DNA of 64,000 nucleotides from Gibbula magus (lineage: Eukaryota > Mollusca > Gastropoda > Trochida > Trochidae): the NCBI GenBank assembly GCA_936450465.1, contig OW388289.1:77984593-78048592 (forward strand). Reading direction: 5' to 3'. A program made the position numbers and the translations under genes. A model generated the notes under the pieces. It searched no databases. It saw only the letters and a list, made by a program, of their open reading frames with translations, and was not told where the DNA came from. Positions 1 through 11,968 of this stretch are shown in pieces (positions within the stretch are counted from its first letter, which is position 1; each line of letters opens with the position of its first letter).

Positions 1-526
1 TGTTACTCAATTCTAATTGGAAACTAGTAATTATGATATATTTGGCGACTAGGGATAAATATGCAAGCTGAGTGAATTTATTTGTATTGTAGACATCACG
101 TGTGTTGAGTTGGAACGTATTAAAGCCAAATAAGATTTTATGAAACACAATGGATGCACCTTTAACAACCCAATTCTGCCAGTTTGTAACATATAAGTTT
201 CCATAATTACTTTTGACAAACTGGCTGGCGCCTGCCGAAATGCACTGTCCTGTTTTCGATTACAACTCGCAACTTTATCATTATATTGTCACTATATAGA
301 ATGCAATACGATTAAAATGGTAATTTTCAGCAACGGTCAGTACTTCCGATATAATAACACCATTCGTAGCGTTTTACATATTTTCTCAACAACTAAATGT
401 CCCGTTAAATTTAACACGAATCGATGTCAGCGTAACTTAAGTTGTTCATCAATATATTATTTTACAAAGGGGACAATTATAAACTATAAATAACGATATC
501 ATAAAATAAATTCCATTTATACTTAC

Positions 527-554
527 GAGCAACAGCACCAGCAACGAGCAACGC
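527..554 (-). CDS. Gene A exon 2 (end of signal peptide)
   Basis: A 28-nt micro-exon between TTTCAG and GTAAGT, encoding ALLVAGAVA plus one base. It keeps the frame and completes the hydrophobic core begun by exon 1. The same size and phases recur in gene C exon 2. Confidence 0.55.
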
Positions 555-1398
555 CTGAAACAATAACAACTATTTAAATAACTTTCTTCTGATACTGTAC
601 TCTAGAAAAGGTGGAAATATCCAGCATTTAAGCACATTTCCTATTTCTAAATTAAAGCAATACTACCGTTCTAAAATATGTCCCAGTGAACATAGTATGT
701 ACAGTGTACAGAAAACAACCACCGTTGGGATGAAGATACTGAGCCGAGCGGAGCGGTGGCGGACTGCCAGTTGCGAAAGTACAGCATTTATGACAGCTTC
801 TGTTTGAAAGATTTCTACACTATTTCTAATCTTTTTGTAGTGATTCGGTAAATTCAATTTTCCGTATAAAACATGACAACTTTTTTCTAACATGAGAAAT
901 TATTATTTAATTTAGATAGGGAACAAATGTAAGATTGTTATTATTTAAGTGTGACCTTTACACTGGTGGTTTTTGGCATCTTTTGTTTTTTCTGTGTTTT
1001 CTAGAGAAAAGTATGTTTTTAATTTCTTAATTTTCAAAAAAGTTACGCTTGGCTCAAACGTCACTAAAATTTCAAATTCTTTCGCGCAACTCTTGAATAT
1101 CAAATCAAGACAACAAGTTTAGTTTTACATGTAATATTTTGAAATATAAGTTGATAGCTGTTACCAAACATTAAAATATGAAGGAATATAATTTTCAGAC
1201 ACCGATGAAATCTACGTGTATTGAACAATAAATAAATGAATAAAATCAAAAGAACACAGCATTAACATAATAACACTGGTATGAATAAAAATTGACAACA
1301 AATAAATTATTTGATTAATCTGAATGAAATTAAATTGCAAAAGCTAAAATGTTAAAGCAACTCACCGCTAACACCAGCAAGCCTTGTGACATCTCCAT
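527..1398 (-). CDS. Gene A: 5' end of a secreted-protein gene, probable VWA paralogue (partial, runs off left edge)
   Basis: Only the start of this gene lies in the window. Exon 1 (1398 down to 1366) encodes 11 codons and ends at a GTGAGT donor in phase 0. Exon 2 (554 down to 527) follows a TTTCAG acceptor, has 28 nt and ends at a GTAAGT donor in phase 1. Joined they read MEMSQGLLVLAALLVAGAVA, a typical signal peptide with an AVA cleavage site. The plan (phase-0 signal exon, then a short exon ending in phase 1) is that of gene C (45 + 28 nt) and resembles gene B (33 + 85 nt), which is why I infer another VWA protein. A well-formed promoter sits just upstream. No VWA-coding exon is visible, so the family is inferred from exon structure alone. 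The second intron exceeds 526 bp and leaves the window. It is divergent from gene B, about 10.5 kb apart. Confidence 0.6.
1366..1398 (-). CDS. Gene A exon 1 (signal peptide, first 11 codons)
   Basis: The reading is ATG GAG ATG TCA and onward, ending GCG before GTGAGT. The first ATG after the predicted transcription start is used; a second in-frame ATG is two codons later. Phase 0 at the donor. Confidence 0.6.
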
Positions 1399-1455
1399 AG
1401 TGTGCTATCGTTGACTCGTATACAAACTGCTGGTGAAGGGGGTGTGCGCTCTGCC

Positions 1456-1496
1456 CTTATATACCCATACGAGGGGGCGGGGCACTCCATATATGG
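1456..1496 (-). promoter_or_regulatory. Gene A core promoter: CArG box, GC box, TATA box
   Basis: On the minus strand a TATA box (GTATATAAG, 1464-1456) lies about 60 bp upstream of the ATG, placing transcription start near 1430. Immediately upstream are a GC box (GGGGCGGGG type, about 1473-1482) and a perfect CArG box, CCATATATGG (1487-1496), the consensus for SRF/MADS-box factors. The tight CArG-GC-TATA stack is seen directly; binding is inferred. Confidence 0.6.
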
Positions 1497-1560
1497 AATA
1501 AGCAGTTTGATACTGCCTAAATTGTTCTTGACAAAACAATTACATTGAATCATGTGAAAT

Positions 1561-4125
1561 AAGCCAGATAAGAAGAATCCTGTAGATGATAATCACATAA
1601 AGTGTTGACTTCGGTTGTTGGGTATTTCTTTGATTTCTCTTTATCAGTCGAATACATTTTCTTCTTTTACTAATGGATTCGATATGACAATGACGTTATT
1701 GCATGTTTGAATGTATGTGTCTGAGTGTAGAGTTTGAGTTTAAATTGTAACTTATTTACAATATTTATAATATGAAATGCTAATATATGACTGTATTTTG
1801 AATAGCACACCAATTAATAAAAGTGACTATCACTTTTTAACATTGTTCATATAGCTAAAATTAATAATCAATTAAAGGTACAAAATCTACTTCTCTCAGA
1901 TTAAATCTGAAAATATTGGCAAGAAATTAACTTTTCCTGGTATCACTAAGCATTTACAATTTATAAATGTTATGCTTCTTTCACAGGATGTAAAAATATA
2001 TGGCTGAAATATGGAGGATTGAATGTATCTCCGATTTGTACTGAGAAAAACAAATATCATCTTGATCCTTTTTTAACAAAAATTAGTTTTACACATTAAT
2101 ACTGTCGCTCACATTGAAACGTTCGACCAGTAATTGAGTTCCATATAAAAATTATTTTGATAAAAATTGTTTAAAAAATAAATATTGAAATGTATATGCT
2201 GAGTTGCATATGTTGAGGTGAACTTGCAAATCGAGTACATTTGTGATCGTTGTTACTTCCGGCCATAGCTGGCCGGTCAAGTGACTTCTTATCTATTTCC
2301 GGTTTAGGTCAGTCAGCTTACCATAGGCCTCTTGATGTGTCAGACCTACTTCCGGTTCTTCTAAAATCTCTTGAATGACCTTGCAGGAATAGGTCAATAG
2401 ACATAAATATTATTCATCATCATATACCTTCAACCGCAAACGAACGTCACGATACAAAATGCAAGTAATTTCAATCTACAAGTAAAGCATACGACTGAGG
2501 ATTACACCATGTCTTCGGACGCCAACTAAAGTTACTTTGATTACATTCCTTAAAGACGTGCATTTTGAGAAATCGTTGTTTTGGAATCTTTTGATCAAAA
2601 CGAGATAGCAGAGACCTAATGCCATTGTTGCAAATGCACCCGCAAGAGTATTTGAACTAACATAGAAATACATTGTAAAGTATCATATTTTGAGAGTAGC
2701 CTACGTCTCAGGAGTCTATACAAGACATTCAAAACCTTCTTTCTCCGACAGAAGCGTTTTACTCTGTTGAACATGAGATATTTCTTTTACGGTTGAGTTT
2801 ATACGTAATAGTTAGACCATGAGGGCCTGTTAACTAACCATTTCAACGATTAGACAACAAAGCCCGATGGTCTAACTTAATTAGATCATTGCCAAATAAT
2901 AATACGTTTGTAAAGCTTTATCTAATCAACTAATTATATATTTTTTTCTCGCGAACTATTTTGTATTGGACAAAGCACACATTGGAAGCCCATGCCAAAC
3001 ACGAAATTGACATCAAAACACTACCACAGAGATCGTGTACTCCGAATGCGCCGGTTTGGAATCACCGGCGAAGGCGGCGTATAATGGCGGACAAATGTTA
3101 TTCTTACGACATTCAATAACTATTTTTTAATGAATTTGCTTTTGACAATTGGATAGTTGACTAATTTATTTTAAAATATCACTGCTTCTTGAAATCAATG
3201 CATTACACGCTAATATAATAGTAATCCAAGTTTTGTAATAATTTCAAAAAAATACTTGTATGATATAAATTACATGTTTATTGAAGCTAGTTTGACGCCG
3301 ATACACTTGTTTCAACTTCAGACTGATCCAGGAACGGCGTACGCCGGACACGTGACCGGTGTATACGCCGCAAAAACGAATCAAGCATAGCCACTGTCAC
3401 TGAAATTCACGTTGGTTATATACCACGGCTCAAACAATAGCAGATATATGGTCTAAATCGTGAAATACAGATCACTGTATTATGTCTGCGATGCTACATG
3501 TTGTGTTCTAGCTGACGCCGTTTCAAAAGTCATAGGCTGTAATGGTAGCTTTGCTGTGGTGAATTTTGATTTTCAATACAGATTGGTGTTTATCTTCATG
3601 CTGTTGTACAGAGTAAGCCTTCATGAATATCTCTACTTTGTTACATTGAAGTGAGCATACTGGCATTATATTCTCTCTAACGATAAAGTTGTTATAACAC
3701 ATGGAGAGTCTCGGACTCCGAGAGAATGTTTGTTTATGGAAATGATGCTGAGGAAGTTATAATAATCACATTAAGTTAAAGCTTCAACCGGTGACCCTGG
3801 GTCGATGTTACATAGATCCAAGCTACATATATGTAAATAATCCTTGTTTTGAAATCAATCATTTCATAAATGTTGATTGTTGCACGCTTATAAAAAAAAC
3901 CTAACGGCAATTGCATTGGTCGGATGAAAACACCACGTGAAAAATACCCGTGTGTGTTTGGTGGAGTCTACTGCCACATGTGCTGAACTACCAGCAACCA
4001 CGTTAATCCGATTGACAAAGTCTCTGTCATAGTAGTTTGATTCGTGCAACTTGTAAACGGCTAGATTTCAAATTTATACAGGGAAAAACACTAATGTGAA
4101 ACAAAAGATGACTGTGCATGCTCTT
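1561..4125. other. Intergenic, AT-rich, no gene seen
   Basis: No exon with coding character was found. A GC-rich island at 2255-2355 holds three TTCCGG motifs (2257, 2297, 2350) and a short perfect palindrome, CCGGCCATAGCTGGCCGG (2259-2276). CpG-rich patches with CGGCGTA motifs occur at 3045-3080 and 3320-3372. Confidence 0.4.
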
Positions 4126-4210
4126 TCATTTAATTTATCGCCGCTAATGGCTGCAATACTGCCGAAGCGGAGTTAAAAAATAACTCACTCACTCACTCAT
4201 TTAATTCATC
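4126..4210 (+). mobile_element. Short retroposed repeat with (ACTC)n tail, copy 1
   Basis: The body (4140-4196) starts GCCGCTAATGGCTGCAAT and ends in ACTC repeats. It is flanked by a 14-bp target-site duplication with one mismatch (4126-4139 and 4197-4210). Internal CCGCT/AGCGG and GGC/GCC pairs would fold into a nested hairpin. A second copy at 57219-57283 begins at almost the same base, so this looks like a defined short unit and not random truncation. Retroposition is inferred from the duplication and the simple-repeat tail. Confidence 0.6.
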
Positions 4211-6050
4211 TCAACATATATACATATGTGTATGAATGGAAATGACGTAAACTGTAACTTTCAGTGGCTTAAAGACGACAATAAAACTCGCGTTGCGTGT
4301 GAAAGATCCACAACTCAAGTTTAATTAGCTTTTTGGCTTGATTTTCGTTTTAATATTTCCGTGTGACCGAGAATCTGTTTTAGGACAAACAAATTGAGAT
4401 CGAAAGCTGTGAGGATTCACAAGATATCATAGTATATAGTTGAAACATTATTTGAGTATTATTAAATTGTTTCTGCATGGATTTTGGCATATAAGGTATA
4501 CATGTATTTTCTGTTTTAAATTGGGTCGTTACCGTCACTGACATCGGACAATAGATGCGTGTGTACATCCCCAAGAACAAGATATAAATAATCTTCTTCC
4601 GGTGAGGTCGACGACCTCCCGTGGTGCATGTCGGGAGAAGATACGGAGGGGAAGACACCCTTGACGTGATAAGCATCTCCTCTTAGCATTGTCAGCTCAT
4701 GTACTTACCACTTTCTTATATAGAATGTACATATGCATATCCAAGGCATGCTATCCTTCGGTGTCCTTACAAGACACCCACAGAAAAACTCTGTGATAAA
4801 GCACTGTGTGTAAAAGAATTAAACATACAAACCTTCTTGGTCAGTCACATCATCTGTTTTACTACAAATTCAGGTGTTGATGGAACAGTAATGTATTGTT
4901 GTATGTTATGTGAAAACTTTCAAAAGACAAGTGTTTCAAGGTCAGGGCAACACTTTTGAGAGAATGCAGAACTTGTTTTATGTAACCGTTTTCATTTGAT
5001 CTGTAAAACAGAGAAAAAGTTGACCTGTTTGTACTGGTGTCAAAAGTAAGTTAAAAATATTTGTTTTCAAAGACGGAAATCGGCCATTCAGTTGATTTAA
5101 AGTAATTGTGGTGTGAGGAAATGCACACAGTGGTAGTCCCATGAGCGAGAACTGCTGATGTGTTGTTTTCATTTACAGACAGATCGGAGTGAGCGCTAAG
5201 ATAAGAGGATATATCAATGAGAATATTGAATTTCATTTTATTTTTCTAAGTTATGATTTAAATTGTTCTAAACTCTAACAATTACTTTCATCGACTCGTC
5301 TTTAAAGATCCGTCGAGTATGTTATATCCTGGACAATTGCTAAATATCTTTCTCATTGAATCACACACTTAATTTTTCGCAGATTTTATCCGTTCAAAAT
5401 AAGCGGAGAAATCGCACTTATTAGTTAAGCTAAATGTAGATCATGTTATTTTCAAGCACGAAGCATTGTGGTTTACTCTCACATTATCTACAAACAATAG
5501 AGAAACACAGTTTATAGAAACACAGATTATACTCAAAGAAATTGAAATATACAGTTTGTGGCGTTTATCTACTTACCATTTCATTCAAGTATGTAGTTCT
5601 TACATATATTGACATATATGTATTACCCAACTAGATATTTTGCTTGAATTGTATAATCAATGAGTATATAAACATAATATATGTGTCATAGTTTGCTTTT
5701 ATAACCACAATAAATAAAAAGAATCATCTAATAGGTAAATGTCAATAATATATTTTGTATATTCCCAGGACATCATGTTAAGATAGCAATCGTCACTTCC
5801 AGTAATTGTGACATGGGACCAAAGCAGTAGAGCGATGTTCACGTGGGTTTATATGGCGACTTGTGGAATTGACAATCCTACATGCCTCGGAAACGCTTGT
5901 TGCTGTGTATTATGTTTATTGCATTAAAAGGAAATCTATAATTTATATGACGTCAGATTCTATTGACACACATTAATCTAGGGGACACTTGCCTTGAAAA
6001 CAAATTGCAATGTCGTGATATGAAAATTATTTATCACAGGTCATGTTTAA
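4211..6050. other. Intergenic, no gene seen
   Basis: Open frames here (for example 4380-4676 minus, 4699-4959 plus) have AT-rich codon use, no recognisable domain and no paired splice sites. They are treated as chance. Confidence 0.4.
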
Positions 6051-6059
6051 GATAAACGA

Positions 6060-6285
6060 TAAACAAATATTTCAAAGTCAACATGTCACCAAAGTCAATC
6101 TTTTGAAAGTCAACAATTCAGTAAACTCAAAATATCTTCGCAAGGTCAATATGTCACCAAAGTAAACATATCATTAAAGATAAACTTTTACTAAAGTCAT
6201 TCAATATTTCCAAAGTCAACATGTCATCAAACTCGGGATATCTTTTCAACGTCAGGATGTCACTAAACAATCTTTTACAGTACAT
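6060..6285 (+). repeat. Degenerate short-period array (CAAAGTCAACATGTCAC type)
   Basis: Variants of CAAAGTCAACATGTCACC recur every 15-30 bp with drift and short indels. The same family reappears at 6918-6950 and more densely at 7730-8110, which suggests one old satellite broken by later insertions. Confidence 0.6.
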
Positions 6286-7241
6286 GATAATTGAAGTTTC
6301 ATTACTGCCTCTCTAAGATCACATGTTATATAATACTTGTGCATTAGATATATAAGAACATTTGTACGTGTCGGAATGTTGGCCACCCCTAATAGTTTGG
6401 TAGGAGATACACAAACAATTAAGGAAGGGTCGGTACATGATAATTAGGTAATGGTCATTCCCGCTACCTGTAATTACTGACGGGGAGACGTTCTCTGCTT
6501 CATGCACATTATGTAAGACCTGGGACTTTCTAATACACAGCACACTTAACTACTGTTAAAATCATTATATTATCGCTTTAAATTAAATATTCGTTACTTC
6601 CTTTGTCACAATCACTCCATGTTTTTCTTGGAATATGTTTATATAGAATGAAATGCGATGTTGATTCAATATTTCAGTATGCATGTGAAACACATGAGAG
6701 GTCAATCACTAGTGAATAGCCGTCAAAGCGATACAAATATGTTGGGTGTCACATAGAATGCACCACCGTCAGCTTAGTTGTGATATCCATGGGTTTGGAC
6801 ATATTTGAAACAATGTCCAATTGAAAGTGTTAAATCTTTCCGAAAAGCCATGACGTCACACATAGGGATTTAGAATCATGTTTACCTTATTAGGCTATAA
6901 GCCAATAAATAGTTTCCAGTCACCAAAGTCAATCTCTTAAAAGTCAGCAAATCCTACATGGATAATGTTATGCATATTATAACTATTCGCCTGTAACAAA
7001 AACAAAAGAAATTCATTATCTGATATGTTAATGTTTCATAACTTACGTTTGTTAAGTCCAACCTAAACATTCTCAATACCTTTACCAAGCTCCATTAGTT
7101 CATGGTCGAGCATGTCATCTGATCGCAGATAAATTTGCAGTGTAATGCACACAGATCGGAAACAAATAAGTGCTCATGTGGTCACGCTATTGAAGTCTGA
7201 CTACATTGGTGTTCTTGTAACACCTAGCTGCTGGGTCAATG

Positions 7242-7493
7242 CCGTTGAACCGGTAATTACTTACCTGTTGGCCTTAATGAGTTGATCGAATACACATGTT
7301 ACGTAATACCGAGAGGGACGCCGTAGGGTATTTTGAGAGTCAATACACAAGTCTGATATATCCCTTAAACCTCAGTTGCATGATTAAATTGCAATTGTTA
7401 TATCGTTGAACCGGTAACTAATTACCTGTCGGCATAAACGAGTTGAGACTTCTGTGATGGGTTAGTTGATCGAATACACATGTTACGTAATAC
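7242..7493 (+). repeat. Local direct duplication
   Basis: A segment starting CGTTGAACCGGTAA and ending ACACATGTTACGTAATAC occurs at about 7242-7309 and again at about 7404-7493. The second copy carries about 23 extra bases (GAGACTTCTGTGATGG region) in its middle. Divergence is low, so the duplication is fairly recent. Confidence 0.65.
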
Positions 7494-7729
7494 TTAGACA
7501 ACCTCGTTTACAGACAGGATGTTCTGATAGCTAGGAAGTCTGGTATATCATATATCTGTAATCTGCAATCAGGTGTGTATAAATAATCACTCGTGGTGAC
7601 TGATGTAATGTGGACAATAGCCTAATCAAATGACCTAACACATACTGTCTGAAACATCCACCTTTAGCCAGACATTAGTGTTCAACTTAAAACAAGTCAT
7701 TAGATAGAAACCTTATCAACGCAATTAAT

Positions 7730-8110
7730 ATTTCAAGAGTCAACATTTCGCAAAGGTGAATATTTGATAGGAGAATATATTGTGGAAACGTCTTATTGAA
7801 AAAATACTACATATCTATAATCTCAATATATATTTAAGGGGAAGGACACTTGATAATTTTCTTTTTCAAAGTCAACTTTTTATTTGAGTTAGACTTTCAC
7901 AAAGGTCAATAAATATTTCCAAAGTCAACATTTCATCAAAGTCAACATGTCATCAAATTCAATATTTTATCAAAGCAAAACTTCCACCAAAGTCAATAAA
8001 TGTTTCCAATGTCAACATTTCACAAACATTATATTGTTTTCCAAAATCAATATTTCATCTAACTCAATATATGTTATTAAAATCAACATTTCATTGAAAA
8101 CTTCACCAAA
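7730..8110 (+). repeat. Degenerate array (CCAAAGTCAACATTTCATCA type)
   Basis: More than a dozen imperfect copies of AAAGTCAAyATTTCAtC follow one another. It is the same family as at 6060-6285. No open reading frame or promoter is linked to it. Confidence 0.6.
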
Positions 8111-8189
8111 TTAAAAAAAAATAGAATTATAATATTTCATAAATTCATTATTATGAAAACTGCCTTCAATGACTAATCCCACCACCCTT

Positions 8190-8285
8190 TTCCTCATTGG
8201 AAAAAAAATTCCGTTGGAAAAAAAAAATCCATTGAAAAAATTCCATTGGAATTTTTTTCAATAATTGAAAAAAATAATTCTAACC
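8190..8285. repeat. A-rich low-complexity segment with self-complementary blocks
   Basis: Repeated TTGGAAAAAAAATTCC-like blocks, partly self-complementary. Confidence 0.5.
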
Positions 8286-8289
8286 TGAA

Positions 8290-11200
8290 AATGTCCAGAG
8301 AACTCATGCAGGGCATTTAAATAATGAAATTTGTTTGTAAAAAAATGTTAGTCGCGACACTTTTATTGTCGACAAACTTCGGACTCGACCGGATTTCCAA
8401 AGATAAGCCGGAGAGCGTTAATGATATTTTGATTATCAAGAAATGCATTCTATCAAGGGTTGACATTGTTCATGGTGGAGTTATAGGCGTTTGATTGACA
8501 TTGTAATTGACCTACCTGGGTTTATAAATAACATAACGTATGCTCCTAAAATGGCTAAGCCTTGATAGTCATCTTCTGGGATAAATTACTTTGATATACT
8601 TCTATATTTGATAACGAAATTTGTCATAGGGTATTTTGAGCCAATAAGGCATTTCTAATTGGGTTTTTTCTCGGAGTAACTGGAAATGACAGTAATCATG
8701 GCTGCCCTCGGTCACTACTGTCTTTGTAAAATTGATAAGAAAAAACTACGTCAATTACAATGTACGTTATGCTATAATTCTGCGCGATCTGATGAACCGA
8801 GAAATATGCTTTGTAAATGGTCACAGTTTATTCTTATTTGGACCAGTGGGTCACGCAGATGGTTCAAGTTAGAGAAAAAGTAAACTTTCAAACTTTTGGA
8901 AAACACATCTGTGACATATTTATGTTCTAAAGCTTATTTTGAACGGAAATGTATTGGCTTTCAGGTGATATATAATACTGTAGAATAATATGATGGGAAT
9001 GTTTTTAAATTAAATTTGGAGCAGATAGTTGGTTGAAACTAGTTACATCTCTTTACTTGTTATGGTATATAATGGTGCTTAATTGTCGACTGCAGATACT
9101 TTCTAGTCGCCTGTTTTCAACAATACGCACTCCTTTGCCCGTTAATACTATAGACATTACACAATAGAATCGTTGACAGTTGTTCATTTTGGTAACGATG
9201 ATAGATTGTATTCACCATTATCTTTGGTCTCTTAATATAGCGTGTTTCTGTTATTCTATCCTATATAACAAAGTTCTTATTCATTCTTGTTAATATAACT
9301 GTCTTATTCGGCATTGTTCCTTAACATTTTGCCGTAAAAAAATATGTAGGTGATGACATTCTTCAATATGACATTATGATTCAACAGAATATTAGGTTTA
9401 CCTGAAAATGAGACGATGCCATGTGAGTATGGAATTAAGTGTATGAAGCTGCCTTAAAATCATTAATACCTTGCTTTTTCTGTTAACACGTGATCCTGGG
9501 CAGTGTTTGCAACCAAGAAACGATGCATTTCACATCATGGTTATAAATCATTTCATCTGTACATAAAACAATTATTCATTCTATAAGCTTGACTGTTTTT
9601 ATTTTAATATACACTTTGGTCTTGCTCTACTACATGACCACTGCTGTGTTGTCGCAACGCGTGGACTCCTACTACTAGTCAGATGTTAAGTTCACCTTCT
9701 AATGACGCTTTTCACATATATGTATGTGACTCGATTCGTCCTTGATACTGAAAAATGTGCAGATATGTGTTTATATATGATCGTGTCAGGGATCATTAAT
9801 GTTGTGAACATCATATTATATTATATCATATTTTTATATAAACGTAATTATTTGTTTCTGAATAATATAAACAGAATGTTATGACATATGATGTACAGTG
9901 AACACATCGAATCAGAAAGTTATGATTGTACCACACGACAGCACGATGTATAAATCCATGTGGAAAACTTGGACGTCACATGTTGACTTAGTCGAGCCTG
10001 TTTGAGACGACAGATAAATGTGCAGAATGTTTACATAGGAGTGAACTCACAGTCCGCTCCCCACAGTTATAATGCATGTTTATATAGTTAGATAAGAGGT
10101 ACTTGAAAACTCAGCACTCCTTCTATCGTGACTTGAAAACTGACTTCTTAAGTAATGATATCAGATATGAATGGAAATAACATAAATATTTCTCTTTGCA
10201 TTTCAGATTTTTTACTAGTGATAGACTAGATACTAGCACAATGGGAAGGTGTTGGAAATAAATCTGAATATATACCCCAAACATCCAGTTTAAACTGTTC
10301 AGCTACATGTAAAACTACTTTCATTTTAGATTACAGTTATGTCTTGATAACCTTCAAAACGCTAATACAAAATATAACGATTGGTTTCAGAATTTTGATC
10401 TACAAGTCTACATATAACATCGTTAAAGAATTAGATTTATTTCAGTGAATTCTGAAACCTGCCGGGGAGAGATGGCAATGTCGACAGTTAAAGGCGCTGT
10501 AGATAAATAAAGTGCTCCCAATAGAGCTCTCTATAGGTTAATAAGAGAAATGAATATTGTTTTATGTTGTTATCAGTATATATGATTGATATACAGTCAG
10601 GCCTCGATAATCCGGACGCTTCCGTTTTTCATCAAAATTGATGCATCCCAGCATCTGCATTAGTATAAATTCAAACCCAAACCGTAGGAGCTAGGCATGC
10701 ACCAATCTCAAGTACTGAGCATTCAAACAGGTTTTGGTGCCTGACTTTGTGAATGTACGTATGGATTAAATGGACTTTAACATTAACAGTCTTCTTGAAT
10801 ATAATATTGCAATATACATGTGCATCCATTATATAAGTTCTTTTCAATAGAAATGTTATAACCTGCTCGGATTTTAATGAACGTGTTTGTGTACTGAAAT
10901 ATAAATTTAATAAGCCACGAAAAGGATTCGGCACAAGTTATCCAACTTATAAAAGCCCTTTAAAAATTATTACATCTTTCATCACAACAATGCACAACAA
11001 GGGACGTAGACGTAGGATGTAGACAAAGCATTTAGTTTCGGGTTATGAATATGGAAATTTTTAAAACATATTCTGATTTTCACAGACAGAGAGACCTGCC
11101 TCCCATGTAAATAAGATTATATCTATTGCTCTGTTTCTAATAATATTTTCATATATATCAAACATAATTTTTTCTTTGAGCAAATACAAGGAATATTCAA

Positions 11201-11820
11201 GGAAATAATGAAATAAAAAAAATTCATACATATAAGCACATTGACAAAATGCACCATTTTTAAACATTTTTTCCAAATAAATCATAACAAAGTGAGCTGG
11301 CCATACAGTATGTGCACTTTCAACCAAAATCATACATTTTTGTTCAAAGTATCTCATATCATCACACAACTTAAATATGCACATATTGTTTTACTACTTA
11401 ATAATAAATAAAATAGTATTAAGATTCAAGATAGAAGTTTGATTTGATGTACTGTAAGATATTGATATGTAGATAGATTTTCCAAATAAGGAAAAATAGA
11501 GCAATATCATATCGAACTGCGATCCTCACCAAACTTACGCACACATAAATGCATCAGCTACTTCAGGCTACAGGCATGTCCGATTTGACGTGCCATTGTC
11601 GGGTGCTTGTCTATCTTATTCGGGAGTTTCAAGTTCCGGTGACCACAGCCTCGCTCTGAAGTTGACCTTCATTATCTGTTACATCTACATGACCTCTCCC
11701 CCTTCCGATTCTCACGCTGGCCCATTCATGAAGTGTAGTATTAAGGCGGTCGTGTGGTATGTGGCGTAATTACAGACATACCCTTTAGATGACGTACTAC
11801 ACATATTTGTGTAGAAGTCC
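8290..11820. other. Intergenic, no gene seen
   Basis: AT-rich sequence without coding signal. The open frames at 8686, 9702, 10671 and 11061 lack domains and splice context. The last ~300 bp before gene B (11560-11840) are less AT-rich and may hold upstream control elements. Confidence 0.4.
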
Positions 11821-11837
11821 CACGTGCTTTATAACGG

Positions 11838-11846
11838 TATATAAGG
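11838..11846 (+). promoter_or_regulatory. Gene B TATA box
   Basis: TATATAAGG lies 90 bp upstream of the start codon, predicting transcription start near 11868 in a TCACTTC context. No ATG intervenes before 11936. Confidence 0.65.
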
Positions 11847-11935
11847 ATCATGTAAGGTATTTCAAATCACTTCAATCTTGATCCAGAACTTAGTTTATAC
11901 GGAAGATTAACAACGAGATACAACAATTGTCAACC

Positions 11936-11968
11936 ATGAAAACTGGATTAATCATTTCTTTCATCCTG
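11936..11968 (+). CDS. Gene B exon 1 (signal peptide start)
   Basis: Eleven codons, MKTGLIISFIL, ending in phase 0 at GTAAGT. The CAACCATGA start context suits an animal initiation site. Confidence 0.75.
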
